Shown here piece by piece: positions 1 through 7,928 of a stretch of DNA of 64,000 nt. The position numbers and the translations under genes were made by a program. The stretch spans positions 5,270,001 to 5,334,000 of the forward strand of contig NZ_CP015163.1 in assembly GCF_003312875.1 (NCBI RefSeq), in the 5' to 3' direction. Source of the DNA: Amycolatopsis albispora (GTDB taxonomy: Bacteria; Actinomycetota; Actinomycetes; Mycobacteriales; Pseudonocardiaceae). The notes under the pieces were generated by a model. The model ran no database searches, had not been told where the DNA came from, and worked only from the letters and a program-made list of their open reading frames with translations. Each line of letters starts with the position of its first letter. The first letter of the stretch is position 1.

Positions 1-1550
1 CCGGCACCCAACACCACACCCGACGCACTGGCCACGCCCGGCAGCACCACGCCGGGCAGCACCGCCAACACCACACACGCCACCGCAGCGAGTCCCATGG
101 CGGCGCGCATCGTGGCCGGGCTTTCGCGGGCGGTGGCAGCGGATTCGCTGCGGGGTTTGGCGAGGAACCCGACGCCGAATGCCTTGACGAAGGTGGCCAC
201 CGCCAGCCCGGCGGTCAACGCGACCGCCGCGACCGCCACCGGCATCGCGACCGCCAACGCCGTCCCGGGATCGCCTGACCCGGACGGCAGGCCATGGATG
301 AGCGCCTGCAACAGCAGCCACTCGGACACGAACGCGGTTCCCGGCGGCAGCGCTGACGCGGCCAGCGCGCCCAGGCCGAACGCTGCGGTGGTCTGCGGCA
401 TCCCCGACCGCAGACCACCGAGCGCGTCCAAGTCCCGGCTACCGGTGGCGTGCAACACGGACCCGGCGGCCAGGAACAGCAGCGTCTTGAACGCCGCGTG
501 GTTGATCACATGCAACAGCGCCGCGGCCAGCGCGACACCCGCCAGGACCCGGTTCCCGGAGGAGGTGAACAGTCCGGCCGCGCCCAGCGCGATAAGCACC
601 AGGCCCATGTTCTCGGTGGTCGAGTGCCCCAGCAGGCGTTTGAGGTCGGTGCTCATCGCGGCCTGCAGAATCCCGTACACCGCCGAGAGCGCCCCGAGCG
701 TGAGCACGAGCAGCCACCACCAGGTCGGGCCACCGGCTGAAGCACCGCCGAGCAGGTCGAACCCGACCCGCACCATCCCGTACACCCCGAGGTTCACCAT
801 CGCCGCCGACATCAACGCCGACACATGACTCGGTGCCTCCGGATGCGCCCTCGGTAACCACGCGTGCAGCGGCACGATGCCCGCCTTCGACGCGAACCCC
901 GCCAACGTCACCACGAACACCACCCCGGCCACCCCTGGGGACAAGTCCCGGGCGGCGGCGCGTAGCGCGGTGAACGAGTCGTCGGTGGCGTGGCCGGCGA
1001 ACACCACCAGCCCGATCAGCACCGCCACGAACCCGAGATGGGTCATCACCGCATACCAGCGGCCCGCCGACGCCACCTCCGGGCGCCGCCGGTGCTCGGC
1101 CACCACCAGCAACAGCGAGAACAGCGCCATCAGCTCCCAGCACACCAGGAAGCTGCTCACGCTCCCCGCGGCCGGCACCAGCAGCATCGCCACCACGAAC
1201 AACGGGAACACCGCCTGCACCGGGCGCGCGTCCAGACCGTGGGAGCGGGTGTAGGAGATCCCGTAGATCCCGGCGGCGACGGCAACCCCGCTGGTCACCG
1301 CGACGAACACCCCACCCAACGCATCCAGCGTCAGCGACACCCCGAACAGCGGCAACACACCCGACAGACGCACCGAAAACACTCCGCCGGTCGTGGCGGC
1401 GATCCCAGCCACCACTCCCGCCGCCCCGGCGAACGCGGTCCCCAGCCCGGCCACCGTCGACCGTGCCCGCACCGGCACCGCCACGGCGGCCACCGCCGCC
1501 ACTACGCCGATCGCACATGCGGCGGCTAGCGCTGTCGCCGCGAGGCTCAT
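1..1550 (-). CDS. HyfB/NuoL-like proton-translocating membrane subunit (partial, 3' end off window)
   Basis: Integral membrane subunit of the hydrogenase-4/complex I antiporter superfamily, which moves ions across the membrane when coupled to a redox module. Seen: over 500 residues of nearly continuous hydrophobic helices; a helix carrying SKAGIVPLHAWLP, and later HVINHAAFKTLLFL, which hold the conserved Lys and His of the antiporter channel. The ATG at 1550 overlaps the stop of the NuoB-like gene (ATGA). The C terminus lies beyond base 1. The order ArsR, NuoB-like, HyfB-like matches M. tuberculosis Rv0081-Rv0083, where further hyc-like genes follow. Whether a nickel hydrogenase subunit follows here cannot be seen, so the electron donor is unknown. 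Family certain, function inferred. Confidence 0.88.
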   Translation of the reverse strand, partial: MSLAATALAAACAIGVVAAVAAVAVPVRARSTVAGLGTAFAGAAGVVAGIAATTGGVFSVRLSGVLPLFGVSLTLDALGGVFVAVTSGVAVAAGIYGISYTRSHGLDARPVQAVFPLFVVAMLLVPAAGSVSSFLVCWELMALFSLLLVVAEHRRRPEVASAGRWYAVMTHLGFVAVLIGLVVFAGHATDDSFTALRAAARDLSPGVAGVVFVVTLAGFASKAGIVPLHAWLPRAHPEAPSHVSALMSAAMVNLGVYGMVRVGFDLLGGASAGGPTWWWLLVLTLGALSAVYGILQAAMSTDLKRLLGHSTTENMGLVLIALGAAGLFTSSGNRVLAGVALAAALLHVINHAAFKTLLFLAAGSVLHATGSRDLDALGGLRSGMPQTTAAFGLGALAASALPPGTAFVSEWLLLQALIHGLPSGSGDPGTALAVAMPVAVAAVALTAGLAVATFVKAFGVGFLAKPRSESAATARESPATMRAAMGLAAVACVVLAVLPGVVLPGVASASGVVLGA

Positions 1551-2032
1551 CGGCCGGTCAGCTTCCGCAGACCCTCCACGATCGCCTCCGGCCGCGGTGG
1601 ACACCCGGCGATCTCCACATCCACCGGGACCACATCGCGTACCGCCCCGGCCACCCCGTACGCCCCGGCGAACACCCCACAGTTGCGGGCGCAATCCCCG
1701 ACCGCGACCACCGCCTTCGGGCCCGCCACCGCCTCGTAGGTGCGCCGCAACGGTGCGGCCATGTTCCGGGTCACCGGCCCGGTCACCAGCAACGCGTCCG
1801 CGTGCCGCGGCGAGGCCACCAGCCGCGCGCCGTACCGCTCGGCGTCATACACCGGCCCGAACACCGACCCGATCTCCACCTCACACCCGTTGCATGAACC
1901 TGCGTCCACATGCCGGACCTGCACCGACCCACCCAGTTCGGCTGTTATCGGCGGCACCTCACCGCCCGCCAACGGCGGAGCGGGCTCAGCCACCCGCCCC
2001 GTCCGGCGGATCTTGCGCCACAAACCCAGCAC
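1547..2032 (-). CDS. NuoB/HycG-like [4Fe-4S] subunit (Rv0082-like)
   Basis: Small iron-sulfur subunit of the family that hands electrons between a catalytic subunit and a membrane arm in complex I-like and group 4 hydrogenase-like complexes. Seen: the paired-Cys motif DAGSCNGCEVE, then VAVGDCARNCGVF and IAGCPPRPEAI, which together supply the cluster ligands. About 161 residues, normal for the stand-alone form. I prefer the GTG at 2032 because GGGAG lies 7 bases upstream; the longer GTG start at 2071 has no visible ribosome site. Translationally coupled to the HyfB-like gene. It lies 84 bp downstream of the ArsR gene, probably on one transcript. Confidence 0.87.
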   Translation of the reverse strand: MLGLWRKIRRTGRVAEPAPPLAGGEVPPITAELGGSVQVRHVDAGSCNGCEVEIGSVFGPVYDAERYGARLVASPRHADALLVTGPVTRNMAAPLRRTYEAVAGPKAVVAVGDCARNCGVFAGAYGVAGAVRDVVPVDVEIAGCPPRPEAIVEGLRKLTGR

Positions 2033-2155
2033 AGCAGTACTCCCGCATGAGATTCCGACTAACACGTTCACAGAAAGACAGAGAGAAAGAGGGGCCGTGG
2101 GATGCGGCCATCCCGCCGGGCGACAAGCCAGGGATCGAGCGGGATGACCGCAAGC

Positions 2156-2575
2156 TCAACCACTCGGCGGCACGGAACCCGATCTACCCCCACCCGTATC
2201 CGACCCGTCCCTCACAGACGCCCCTGAAGACGCTGCCGTGGCCGCTGGAGTGCGCAGGTCTTCCAGCAGTTCGATCTGTCCGGACAACACCCCGGTCAGG
2301 ATCGACCGCGCGACCGCGAGTAACTCCGCCACGTGCGGGCTGGTCAACGAGTAGAACACCGTCGAGCCTTCCTTGCGGGTGGTCACCAGACCCGCGCGGC
2401 GCAGCACCGCCAACTGCTGGGACAGGTTCGCCGGCTCGATCCCCACCTCCGGCAGCATCTCCGACACCGCGTGCTCCCGCTGACTCAACAGCTCCAGCAC
2501 CCGGATCCGCGCCGGATGCCCCAAGGTTTTGAAGAACTCCGCCTTCAACTGGTACAGAGGCCTGCTCACCGGCAC
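2156..2575 (-). CDS. ArsR-family repressor (Rv0081-like)
   Basis: Winged-helix DNA-binding protein of 139 residues. Seen: LGHPARIRVLELL, a recognition segment around EPANLSQQLAVLRRAGLV and the wing RKEGSTVFYSL, all typical of ArsR repressors. No obvious Cys metal-binding motif, so it may sense something other than soft metals. The Gly/Ser-rich tail after residue ~110 looks disordered. Known of the family: Rv0081 is a hypoxia-linked hub regulator in M. tuberculosis that represses its own operon. Inferred here: autoregulation through the palindromes at 2705-2741. The start is GTG at 2575 or GTG at 2569; GAGG upstream suits either. Confidence 0.88.
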   Translation of the reverse strand: MPVSRPLYQLKAEFFKTLGHPARIRVLELLSQREHAVSEMLPEVGIEPANLSQQLAVLRRAGLVTTRKEGSTVFYSLTSPHVAELLAVARSILTGVLSGQIELLEDLRTPAATAASSGASVRDGSDTGGGRSGSVPPSG

Positions 2576-2704
2576 CCCACCTCGCCAGCGCCCGGCACGC
2601 CACCGGCGGCCCGATCGTCGATCGCCGCCATAACCGTCGTCATAGCCGTCGATCCTTCCTGGTCACCGCCCGCAGCGGCGATAGAAACACCTACTCGCAC
2701 GGTT

Positions 2705-2741
2705 CAACAGTTGCTAACCTTAGCAAGTCTTAAGACTGTTG
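2705..2741. promoter_or_regulatory. Nested palindromes, probable ArsR operator between divergent genes
   Basis: Three perfect inverted repeats sit together in the 221-bp divergent spacer. TTGCTAA-CC-TTAGCAA occupies 2711-2726, AGTCTTAAGACT occupies 2726-2737, and CAACAGT (2705-2711) pairs with ACTGTTG (2735-2741) around both. The size and symmetry suit a dimeric winged-helix repressor. Assignment to the ArsR protein is inference. Confidence 0.6.
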
Positions 2742-2796
2742 CCGCGATGGTGGGCTACCCCACACGGCCAGCGGGGCGAAAGTGGAGGTGCATCAG

Positions 2797-3462
2797 ATGC
2801 ACGAGCCAACTGTCGCTGTCTTCACGAACCCCCGGGTGATCACCGCCGCCCTCGACACCCCGTTCCGAGAACTGGTCGGCACCATGATCGCCCACGACCT
2901 CGACGCCCTGCCCGTCATCGACCTCACCGGCCGACCCTTGGGTGTGGTCACCGACGCCGACGTGCACGCCAAACTGGAATTCCACAACGGCACCGACAGC
3001 CCGCCCCTGCTCGCCGGTGCCCACTGTCGTGCCCGGTGGCGCAAATCCTCCGGCGCGACCGCCGCCGACCTCATGACCACACCCGCGACCACCATCAGCG
3101 AACACGCCCCGCTCACCGAAGCCGTGCACCTGCTGGGTATCGCGCGCAGCGTCTACGTCACCGACCACACCCACCGGCTCGTCGGCGTGCTCACCCGCCA
3201 CGACACACTGAGGCTCTTCCTCCGCAGCGACCACGCCATCCAAGCCGACATCGAACGCGACATCCTCACCCCCGTCCGCGCCGCCGAAGCCCGCCACCTC
3301 ACCGTCCACGTCACCCACGGAATTGTCACCCTGGAGGGCACCCTCACCCTCCACAGCACCGCCGAAACCCTCTACCACCACACCCACCACGTGCCCGGCG
3401 TCATCGCCGTCCACAACAACCTCCGCTACACCGTGGACGACCTCATGATCACCGGAATGTGA
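2797..3462 (+). CDS. CBS-pair and BON domain protein
   Basis: Cytoplasmic regulatory-type protein of about 221 residues. Seen: two CBS domains, the first around residues 1-60 (GVVTDADVHAKLEF) and the second around 85-145 (AADLMTTPATTISEHAPL through VGVLTRHDTLRLF), followed by a BON domain (LTVHVTHGIVTLEGTL) to the end. CBS pairs bind adenine nucleotides; BON domains bind lipids or partners. Similar CBS proteins occur in the mycobacterial DosR regulon, which fits the Rv0081-like neighbour. The ATG at 2797 is chosen because GGAGG (2784-2788) lies 8 bases upstream. Divergent from the ArsR operon and probably controlled through the same palindromes. Confidence 0.87.
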   Translation: MHEPTVAVFTNPRVITAALDTPFRELVGTMIAHDLDALPVIDLTGRPLGVVTDADVHAKLEFHNGTDSPPLLAGAHCRARWRKSSGATAADLMTTPATTISEHAPLTEAVHLLGIARSVYVTDHTHRLVGVLTRHDTLRLFLRSDHAIQADIERDILTPVRAAEARHLTVHVTHGIVTLEGTLTLHSTAETLYHHTHHVPGVIAVHNNLRYTVDDLMITGM

Positions 3463-3571
3463 CCCGGTCGGGCCCCGATGTGACACCCACACCCCGCCAT
3501 CACCCTCTGCCAGATACAGATCTGACCGTTGACCGGTCTGGGCGCAGGGAAGGCGAGTCGGTGCCGCCGGC

Positions 3572-3958
3572 CTAGTAGCGCGTGTTGATCCGGGTCACGT
3601 CGGCGGCGGCTTCCAGCTGCCGCTGGAGCTTGTCGTTATCGAGAGTGAGCCGCTGGATGTTCGCGACGGCGATCTCCAAGTGTTCGGTGAGATCGTGATT
3701 GTTCCGGCGGAGCTTGTCGTTGTCCCGTTTCAGCTGCTCGAACTGGCTGACACCGATAGGGCCCTCGGGTGAGGACGGGGACCGGAGTGGGTGCAGGTCG
3801 GTGGTGATGTCGGGGAAGTTGCGGCGGAACGTGGTGTTGGCCAGCCCGAGATGACGCGCCAGGGCCACGACCGTCGGGGGCTTGCCGGCGGCTTCAGCGA
3901 GGTGCCCGATCGCGGCCCGGACCTCGTCGAGGCTGGGCAGGGCGACGCGGCGGGTCAC
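3572..3958 (-). CDS. TnpC-like small coiled-coil protein (DUF6262-like)
   Basis: A 128-residue partner protein of the recombinase trio. Seen: an N-terminal segment with a possible helix-turn-helix (PPTVVALARHLGLANTTFRR, about residues 27-46), then a long heptad-rich coiled coil (QLKRDNDKLRRNNHDL, then LTLDNDKLQRQLEAA). This layout matches the small third proteins of Tn554-like elements, which affect transposition frequency and orientation. The ATG at 3958 overlaps the stop of the preceding recombinase. Family by pattern only; exact role unknown. Confidence 0.7.
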   Translation of the reverse strand: MTRRVALPSLDEVRAAIGHLAEAAGKPPTVVALARHLGLANTTFRRNFPDITTDLHPLRSPSSPEGPIGVSQFEQLKRDNDKLRRNNHDLTEHLEIAVANIQRLTLDNDKLQRQLEAAADVTRINTRY

Positions 3959-6042
3959 CCGGTCTCCGGGACGTGGCGGTCGAGGAAGTGGCTAATCTGG
4001 TCACGGCGGCTGCGGATGCGGTGCTGGAGCAGCGGCGGCAGGCTGGGCCTGGCGGCGAGTTCGTGGTCGACACGGTCGCGTTCGGCGCCGAGGGCGGCGG
4101 TGTTGTCTGCGGTGAGCGCGACGTTGGCGCACTCCAGCGGCCGGCAGTCGCCCAGACCGGGCTGGGTGGTGCCGTGACTGTCGCGGTGCTGGTGGCAGAG
4201 TGCCTTGTCGCGGTTGAACACGCAGGTGGCGAACGTGCCCGGATAGACCGCCGGGTCCGCGCGCCGCAGCAGCCGCGCGAGCCGGTGCGGGTCGGTGAGC
4301 ACGGTGCCTGTGAACCGGGCCTGGCCGGCGAAACCGTCCAGCCGGCGCCGGGCTTCCTCGGCAGCTGGCCCGGCCAGGGTGGTGTGCTCGTGGCCGTCGA
4401 TCATCGCGAGCAGGTGTTCACCGCGCGCGAGGGCTTGTTCGCTTTCGACCTCGGCGCGGAAGCCGGAGTCGGAGGTGCCGGCATAGCCCTCGAACATCTG
4501 GACGCTCAGATGCCGGTACTGGATGGCGCCGGCGATCGAGCCACCGGGACGGCGGGCGATGAACCACGCCAGGGTCCGCCGGAACTGGCGGGTCGACAGC
4601 CGCCAGCGTTGCCCGTTGATCAGCGGGATGCTGTCGGTGCGGCCGTGCCGGGCGCAATAGTCGTTGATCCAGCGGACGAGTTCGCCGAGCTGGGCGTTGG
4701 TGACGCCGGTGCTTTGTGCCTGGTCGGCGCTGGTCTTGGAGGATCCGGCGGCGTTGCTGTGCGCGAGATGGGAGAACAGCAGGGGGCGGTCGGCGGGTTG
4801 CAGCTTCTCCAGGACGGCGACCGCGCGGGCGGCCGGGTGACCGATTATCCAGGTAGCCTCGGTGCCGGTGGCGTCGGGTTCACCTTTGAAGGCGCGGCCG
4901 GTCAGCTTCCAGCGGTAGGCTCTGCCGTCGCTGCCGCGCTGAACGCTGACGCACCCCCGGCGCAGATGCTTGACCTCGCTGTCGCGGATCCCGGACAGGA
5001 ACGCGATCACGACATAGCAGGAGACCTGCAGCAGCCGGGCCAGCTTGCGGATGGACTGCGTGGGATGGGTCAGGGCGATGTCGTTGATCCAAGGCGTGTT
5101 GTCCAGCCGCCCGCAGATTGGCGTGCCCAGCCAGGTGTGCTCGGTCACGCCGACGAGCGCGGCAGCGTCCAACACCGTGTTGCGGTGCCGGCGCAGCAGG
5201 CCGGTGATGCTCATACCGATCTCGGCAGCGATAAACTGCAGGTTCGGTCGTCCCTCATAGCCGGGCAGCGGAAGTCCACTTCGGACATGATCGTCTATAT
5301 AGGACTGGAGATTGGTGGCCACCCCGGCGTTGTGGCCGCGTTTGCCGTTACGGAACCGGGATCGGTAGTCCCGCCAGCGTTGGTCGGCATCGAGGACGTC
5401 GGGGGCGAACTCGTCGACGAATCGCAGCGCCCAGGTGATCAGTGGCCCGAGGACGGGTTCGGGGACGCGGTCGGTCGTGTTCTCCTTGGGGCGTTTGCTG
5501 TGTGACCAGCTGTCGACGTGATGGGGGTCGATCAGTAGCGGGTCGGTCAGGCCGGTGCGGTAGCGCCAGAACAGGCGAACGGCGCGACGGGCGTGCTCAC
5601 GGGCGCTGACGTTGGGCAGCGCCAGCAGGTGCCGGTGGTAGTCGGTGAGGTCGCCTCCGGTCAGGGTCGCGAGGTCGGGTTGTTCGGTCGCGGGTGGTCG
5701 GGTGTCTAGCCAGTGCAGGAACCGGCGCAGCTCGCTGAACACGCTGCGGATGCTGAGCAGGCTCTGGCGCTTCTCGCCCGGTGGCAGCGGGCCGGCGAGC
5801 ATCGCGTAGCACAACTGCTTGGCGTGCAACCGATAGCGCTCAGGAACTGTCGCAAAGTCCAGCGCCAGAGTTTTGACGTGCTGCTGCAGCAGACCGTGTT
5901 CCAGTCGCCAGACATCGTCGGCGAACCGGGAGGTCTGGGCCAGCACGACACCGGGCCGCAGAGGTCGGCCCGCCAGCACCCGCTGGTCTCCGCCGGGTGC
6001 GTCGTGCAGTTCGGGCATGGTCGATGTAAAGGTCGAGGTCAC
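3955..6042 (-). CDS. Tyrosine recombinase of the trio (third gene)
   Basis: Site-specific recombinase of about 695 residues. Seen in the C-terminal half: box I Arg in FLSGIRDSEV (R353), box II as STRQFRRTLAW (H replaced by Q, as in many TnpB-type proteins, Arg kept), then YRHLSVQMFEGYAG with His 511 and nucleophile Tyr 520. After the catalytic Tyr there is a further ~170-residue tail with Cys/His residues (CVFNRDKALCHQH, LGDCRPLECANV), possibly zinc-binding. The GTG at 6042 is chosen because it forms a GTGA overlap with the upstream recombinase; a longer frame upstream lies inside that gene and is unlikely. Confidence 0.85.
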   Translation of the reverse strand: MTSTFTSTMPELHDAPGGDQRVLAGRPLRPGVVLAQTSRFADDVWRLEHGLLQQHVKTLALDFATVPERYRLHAKQLCYAMLAGPLPPGEKRQSLLSIRSVFSELRRFLHWLDTRPPATEQPDLATLTGGDLTDYHRHLLALPNVSAREHARRAVRLFWRYRTGLTDPLLIDPHHVDSWSHSKRPKENTTDRVPEPVLGPLITWALRFVDEFAPDVLDADQRWRDYRSRFRNGKRGHNAGVATNLQSYIDDHVRSGLPLPGYEGRPNLQFIAAEIGMSITGLLRRHRNTVLDAAALVGVTEHTWLGTPICGRLDNTPWINDIALTHPTQSIRKLARLLQVSCYVVIAFLSGIRDSEVKHLRRGCVSVQRGSDGRAYRWKLTGRAFKGEPDATGTEATWIIGHPAARAVAVLEKLQPADRPLLFSHLAHSNAAGSSKTSADQAQSTGVTNAQLGELVRWINDYCARHGRTDSIPLINGQRWRLSTRQFRRTLAWFIARRPGGSIAGAIQYRHLSVQMFEGYAGTSDSGFRAEVESEQALARGEHLLAMIDGHEHTTLAGPAAEEARRRLDGFAGQARFTGTVLTDPHRLARLLRRADPAVYPGTFATCVFNRDKALCHQHRDSHGTTQPGLGDCRPLECANVALTADNTAALGAERDRVDHELAARPSLPPLLQHRIRSRRDQISHFLDRHVPETG

Positions 6043-7928
6043 GGGTGCTCCCAGGGGTCTTCGGCCAGCTCCAGCAGCGCTTCGGCTGGTGTGGCCTCGC
6101 GGGCTGCGGTGAGCTCGGCTGGGGTGAACTTCGGGAGCACGTCGCTGCGGATCGCGGCCCAGGCCGGTCCGTAGCGGGTCCACCAGTCGGTCTCACCGAG
6201 CTGGTCGCGTCGGTTGGCGAGGTCGTCAAGGAGCGCGAGGATCGCCGGCAGGTGTGAGCGGGTGATCAGGCAGTTCCCGCAGTGGAAGCAGTCCAGAAAG
6301 GACATCCGGCGGCAGGGCTGGCCGGTGTTGGGGTGCTGGTCGGGGTCGCTGCAGGCGGTCCAGGCACCCTCGTGCGCGTGGTCGGCGGTGGTGGGGGCGG
6401 GCTCGATCCGAAGCGCGGTGCGTCCGGACTCCTGCAGGGCACGGTGATGTGCCGCGAGTGCGGCTTGTTCGGCGTCGATGACCGCGTGGCCGAGGACGTC
6501 CTCGGCCCAGTCGCGGGCGGTCGGGTCGCCGCGCAGGTAGTTGGCGAACAACACGCCGACGGTGTTCGAGCGGGCCGCCGAGGGCAGGTGCCCGCCGACC
6601 GCGCGGGTGCGGCGGACCTCGACGCTGGTGCGCACGCGCGGCAGCCGTACCTCCAGCAGCGGCGGCGTGTCCTGGCTGGCGGCCTGCTCGTCGGCCGGGT
6701 CGGCGCGCAAGTCGTGTCGGCGCGCCCACTGGGTGAAGTTGATCGAGGTGGACAGGCTTGCGGCGTAGGGATCCTGATGCTCGTGGGTTCCGGCCAGGCC
6801 GCCGGTGCGGGCGTTGCGCCAGACCGACCAGATCGACACCGACTGCGAGGCGGTCTCCGCGGCGTGGAACGCGCGGCCACGGGCCATCAACCGGTGCAGC
6901 AGCAAGTAGAGGCCGCCGGGGGTATGCAGCGCGCGGTGGGGTGGGCCGATCTCCCAGGTGACCGTGTCGAACCAGCGCTGTGGCCCGTGGCGCCGCTTGG
7001 TGACCCGCAGCTCGACCGCGCGGTCGTCGAGGATGCGGTGCGCCGCGGGCAGTTCCTTGAGTGTCTCCGGGTTGCGGCCGGTTACCGCGCCGAGCAGCAC
7101 CAGCAGCGGTTCCCGATCGGCCTGGGTGACGAACAGCCGCTGCGCCACCGCGGTGCGCGCCCGACGCTCCAGACCGATCTCGGCCCGGAGCCGGGGAACC
7201 ACGCCGGTCGCGGCGATCCGTGTCAACTGCTCGGCCACCACCTGGTCGGCGTGGCTGAGGGAGGGTGGATCGGCGGACCAGGCTGCCAACAGGCGCTCAC
7301 CGGCGTCGATGTGGTCGCGGATCGCGGCCACGTCGGCGCGAGCCGCGGTGACCAGCCGCGTCCACTCGCCGTCGGAGTAGCCCGGTGCGCCGGGTTTCTT
7401 GGTCTTCTCGCCGCGCCGTGCCAGGTAGTTCAGCACTGCGGTCGACACCAGGTCACGCAGCGGGGGTCGTTGGACGATCCGCCGCAGCACGCCCATCTCC
7501 ATCCAGGCTGCCGGGGCGCCGATGGCGTCGATGCGGTGCAATAGGAAGGTATCCACCTGGGTGGCGGTCAGCTGCTGCGGAACCACTGGCGGGATCGGTA
7601 AGCGCGCCAGGAACCGAACAAACCGCCCCAGCGTTCCCCAGGCTGTCGTCGCCGACGCGAGGGTGCGGCGAGTGCCTGCCGGGCCGACCATAGCGGCGAA
7701 CGCCGCCGCGAGCACGGCATGCCATCCCGGTAGCGGCAACTCACCAACCGAGAAGCGCCCGTTGCGGCCGTCCTCGCCGACGAACTCCACCACCCGCCCG
7801 TGGTCGGAGTCGGCAACCTCCAGCGGTGGGTCGTAGACCTGCTCGGGAACGATGGCCGGGCGTCCGGCGTGGGTGCTGCCCCGTCCGTCACGTCTCTGCT
7901 CGCCACGTCTCTGTCCGTCCCGCGTCAT
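6039..7928 (-). CDS. Tyrosine recombinase-like protein of the trio (second gene)
   Basis: About 629 residues, between the other two recombinases and overlapping both by 4 bp. Seen: a plausible box I Arg in GAVTGRNPETL and a late LGHAVIDAEQ segment resembling the box III region. I do not see a clear HxxR or catalytic Tyr in the expected places, so this member may be catalytically degenerate or strongly diverged. The C terminus carries a Cys cluster (CRRMSFLDCFHCGNCLIT) that could bind zinc and is common in actinobacterial members of this group. Assigned by position, length and these motifs. Confidence 0.78.
   Translation of the reverse strand: MTRDGQRRGEQRRDGRGSTHAGRPAIVPEQVYDPPLEVADSDHGRVVEFVGEDGRNGRFSVGELPLPGWHAVLAAAFAAMVGPAGTRRTLASATTAWGTLGRFVRFLARLPIPPVVPQQLTATQVDTFLLHRIDAIGAPAAWMEMGVLRRIVQRPPLRDLVSTAVLNYLARRGEKTKKPGAPGYSDGEWTRLVTAARADVAAIRDHIDAGERLLAAWSADPPSLSHADQVVAEQLTRIAATGVVPRLRAEIGLERRARTAVAQRLFVTQADREPLLVLLGAVTGRNPETLKELPAAHRILDDRAVELRVTKRRHGPQRWFDTVTWEIGPPHRALHTPGGLYLLLHRLMARGRAFHAAETASQSVSIWSVWRNARTGGLAGTHEHQDPYAASLSTSINFTQWARRHDLRADPADEQAASQDTPPLLEVRLPRVRTSVEVRRTRAVGGHLPSAARSNTVGVLFANYLRGDPTARDWAEDVLGHAVIDAEQAALAAHHRALQESGRTALRIEPAPTTADHAHEGAWTACSDPDQHPNTGQPCRRMSFLDCFHCGNCLITRSHLPAILALLDDLANRRDQLGETDWWTRYGPAWAAIRSDVLPKFTPAELTAAREATPAEALLELAEDPWEHP

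Noticed and set aside
439..1518. Long minus-strand frame opposite the HyfB-like gene region in another phase
   Set aside because: It is Gly/Arg-rich without any domain and lies inside the HyfB-like gene, whose hydrophobic helices are clearly the coding phase.
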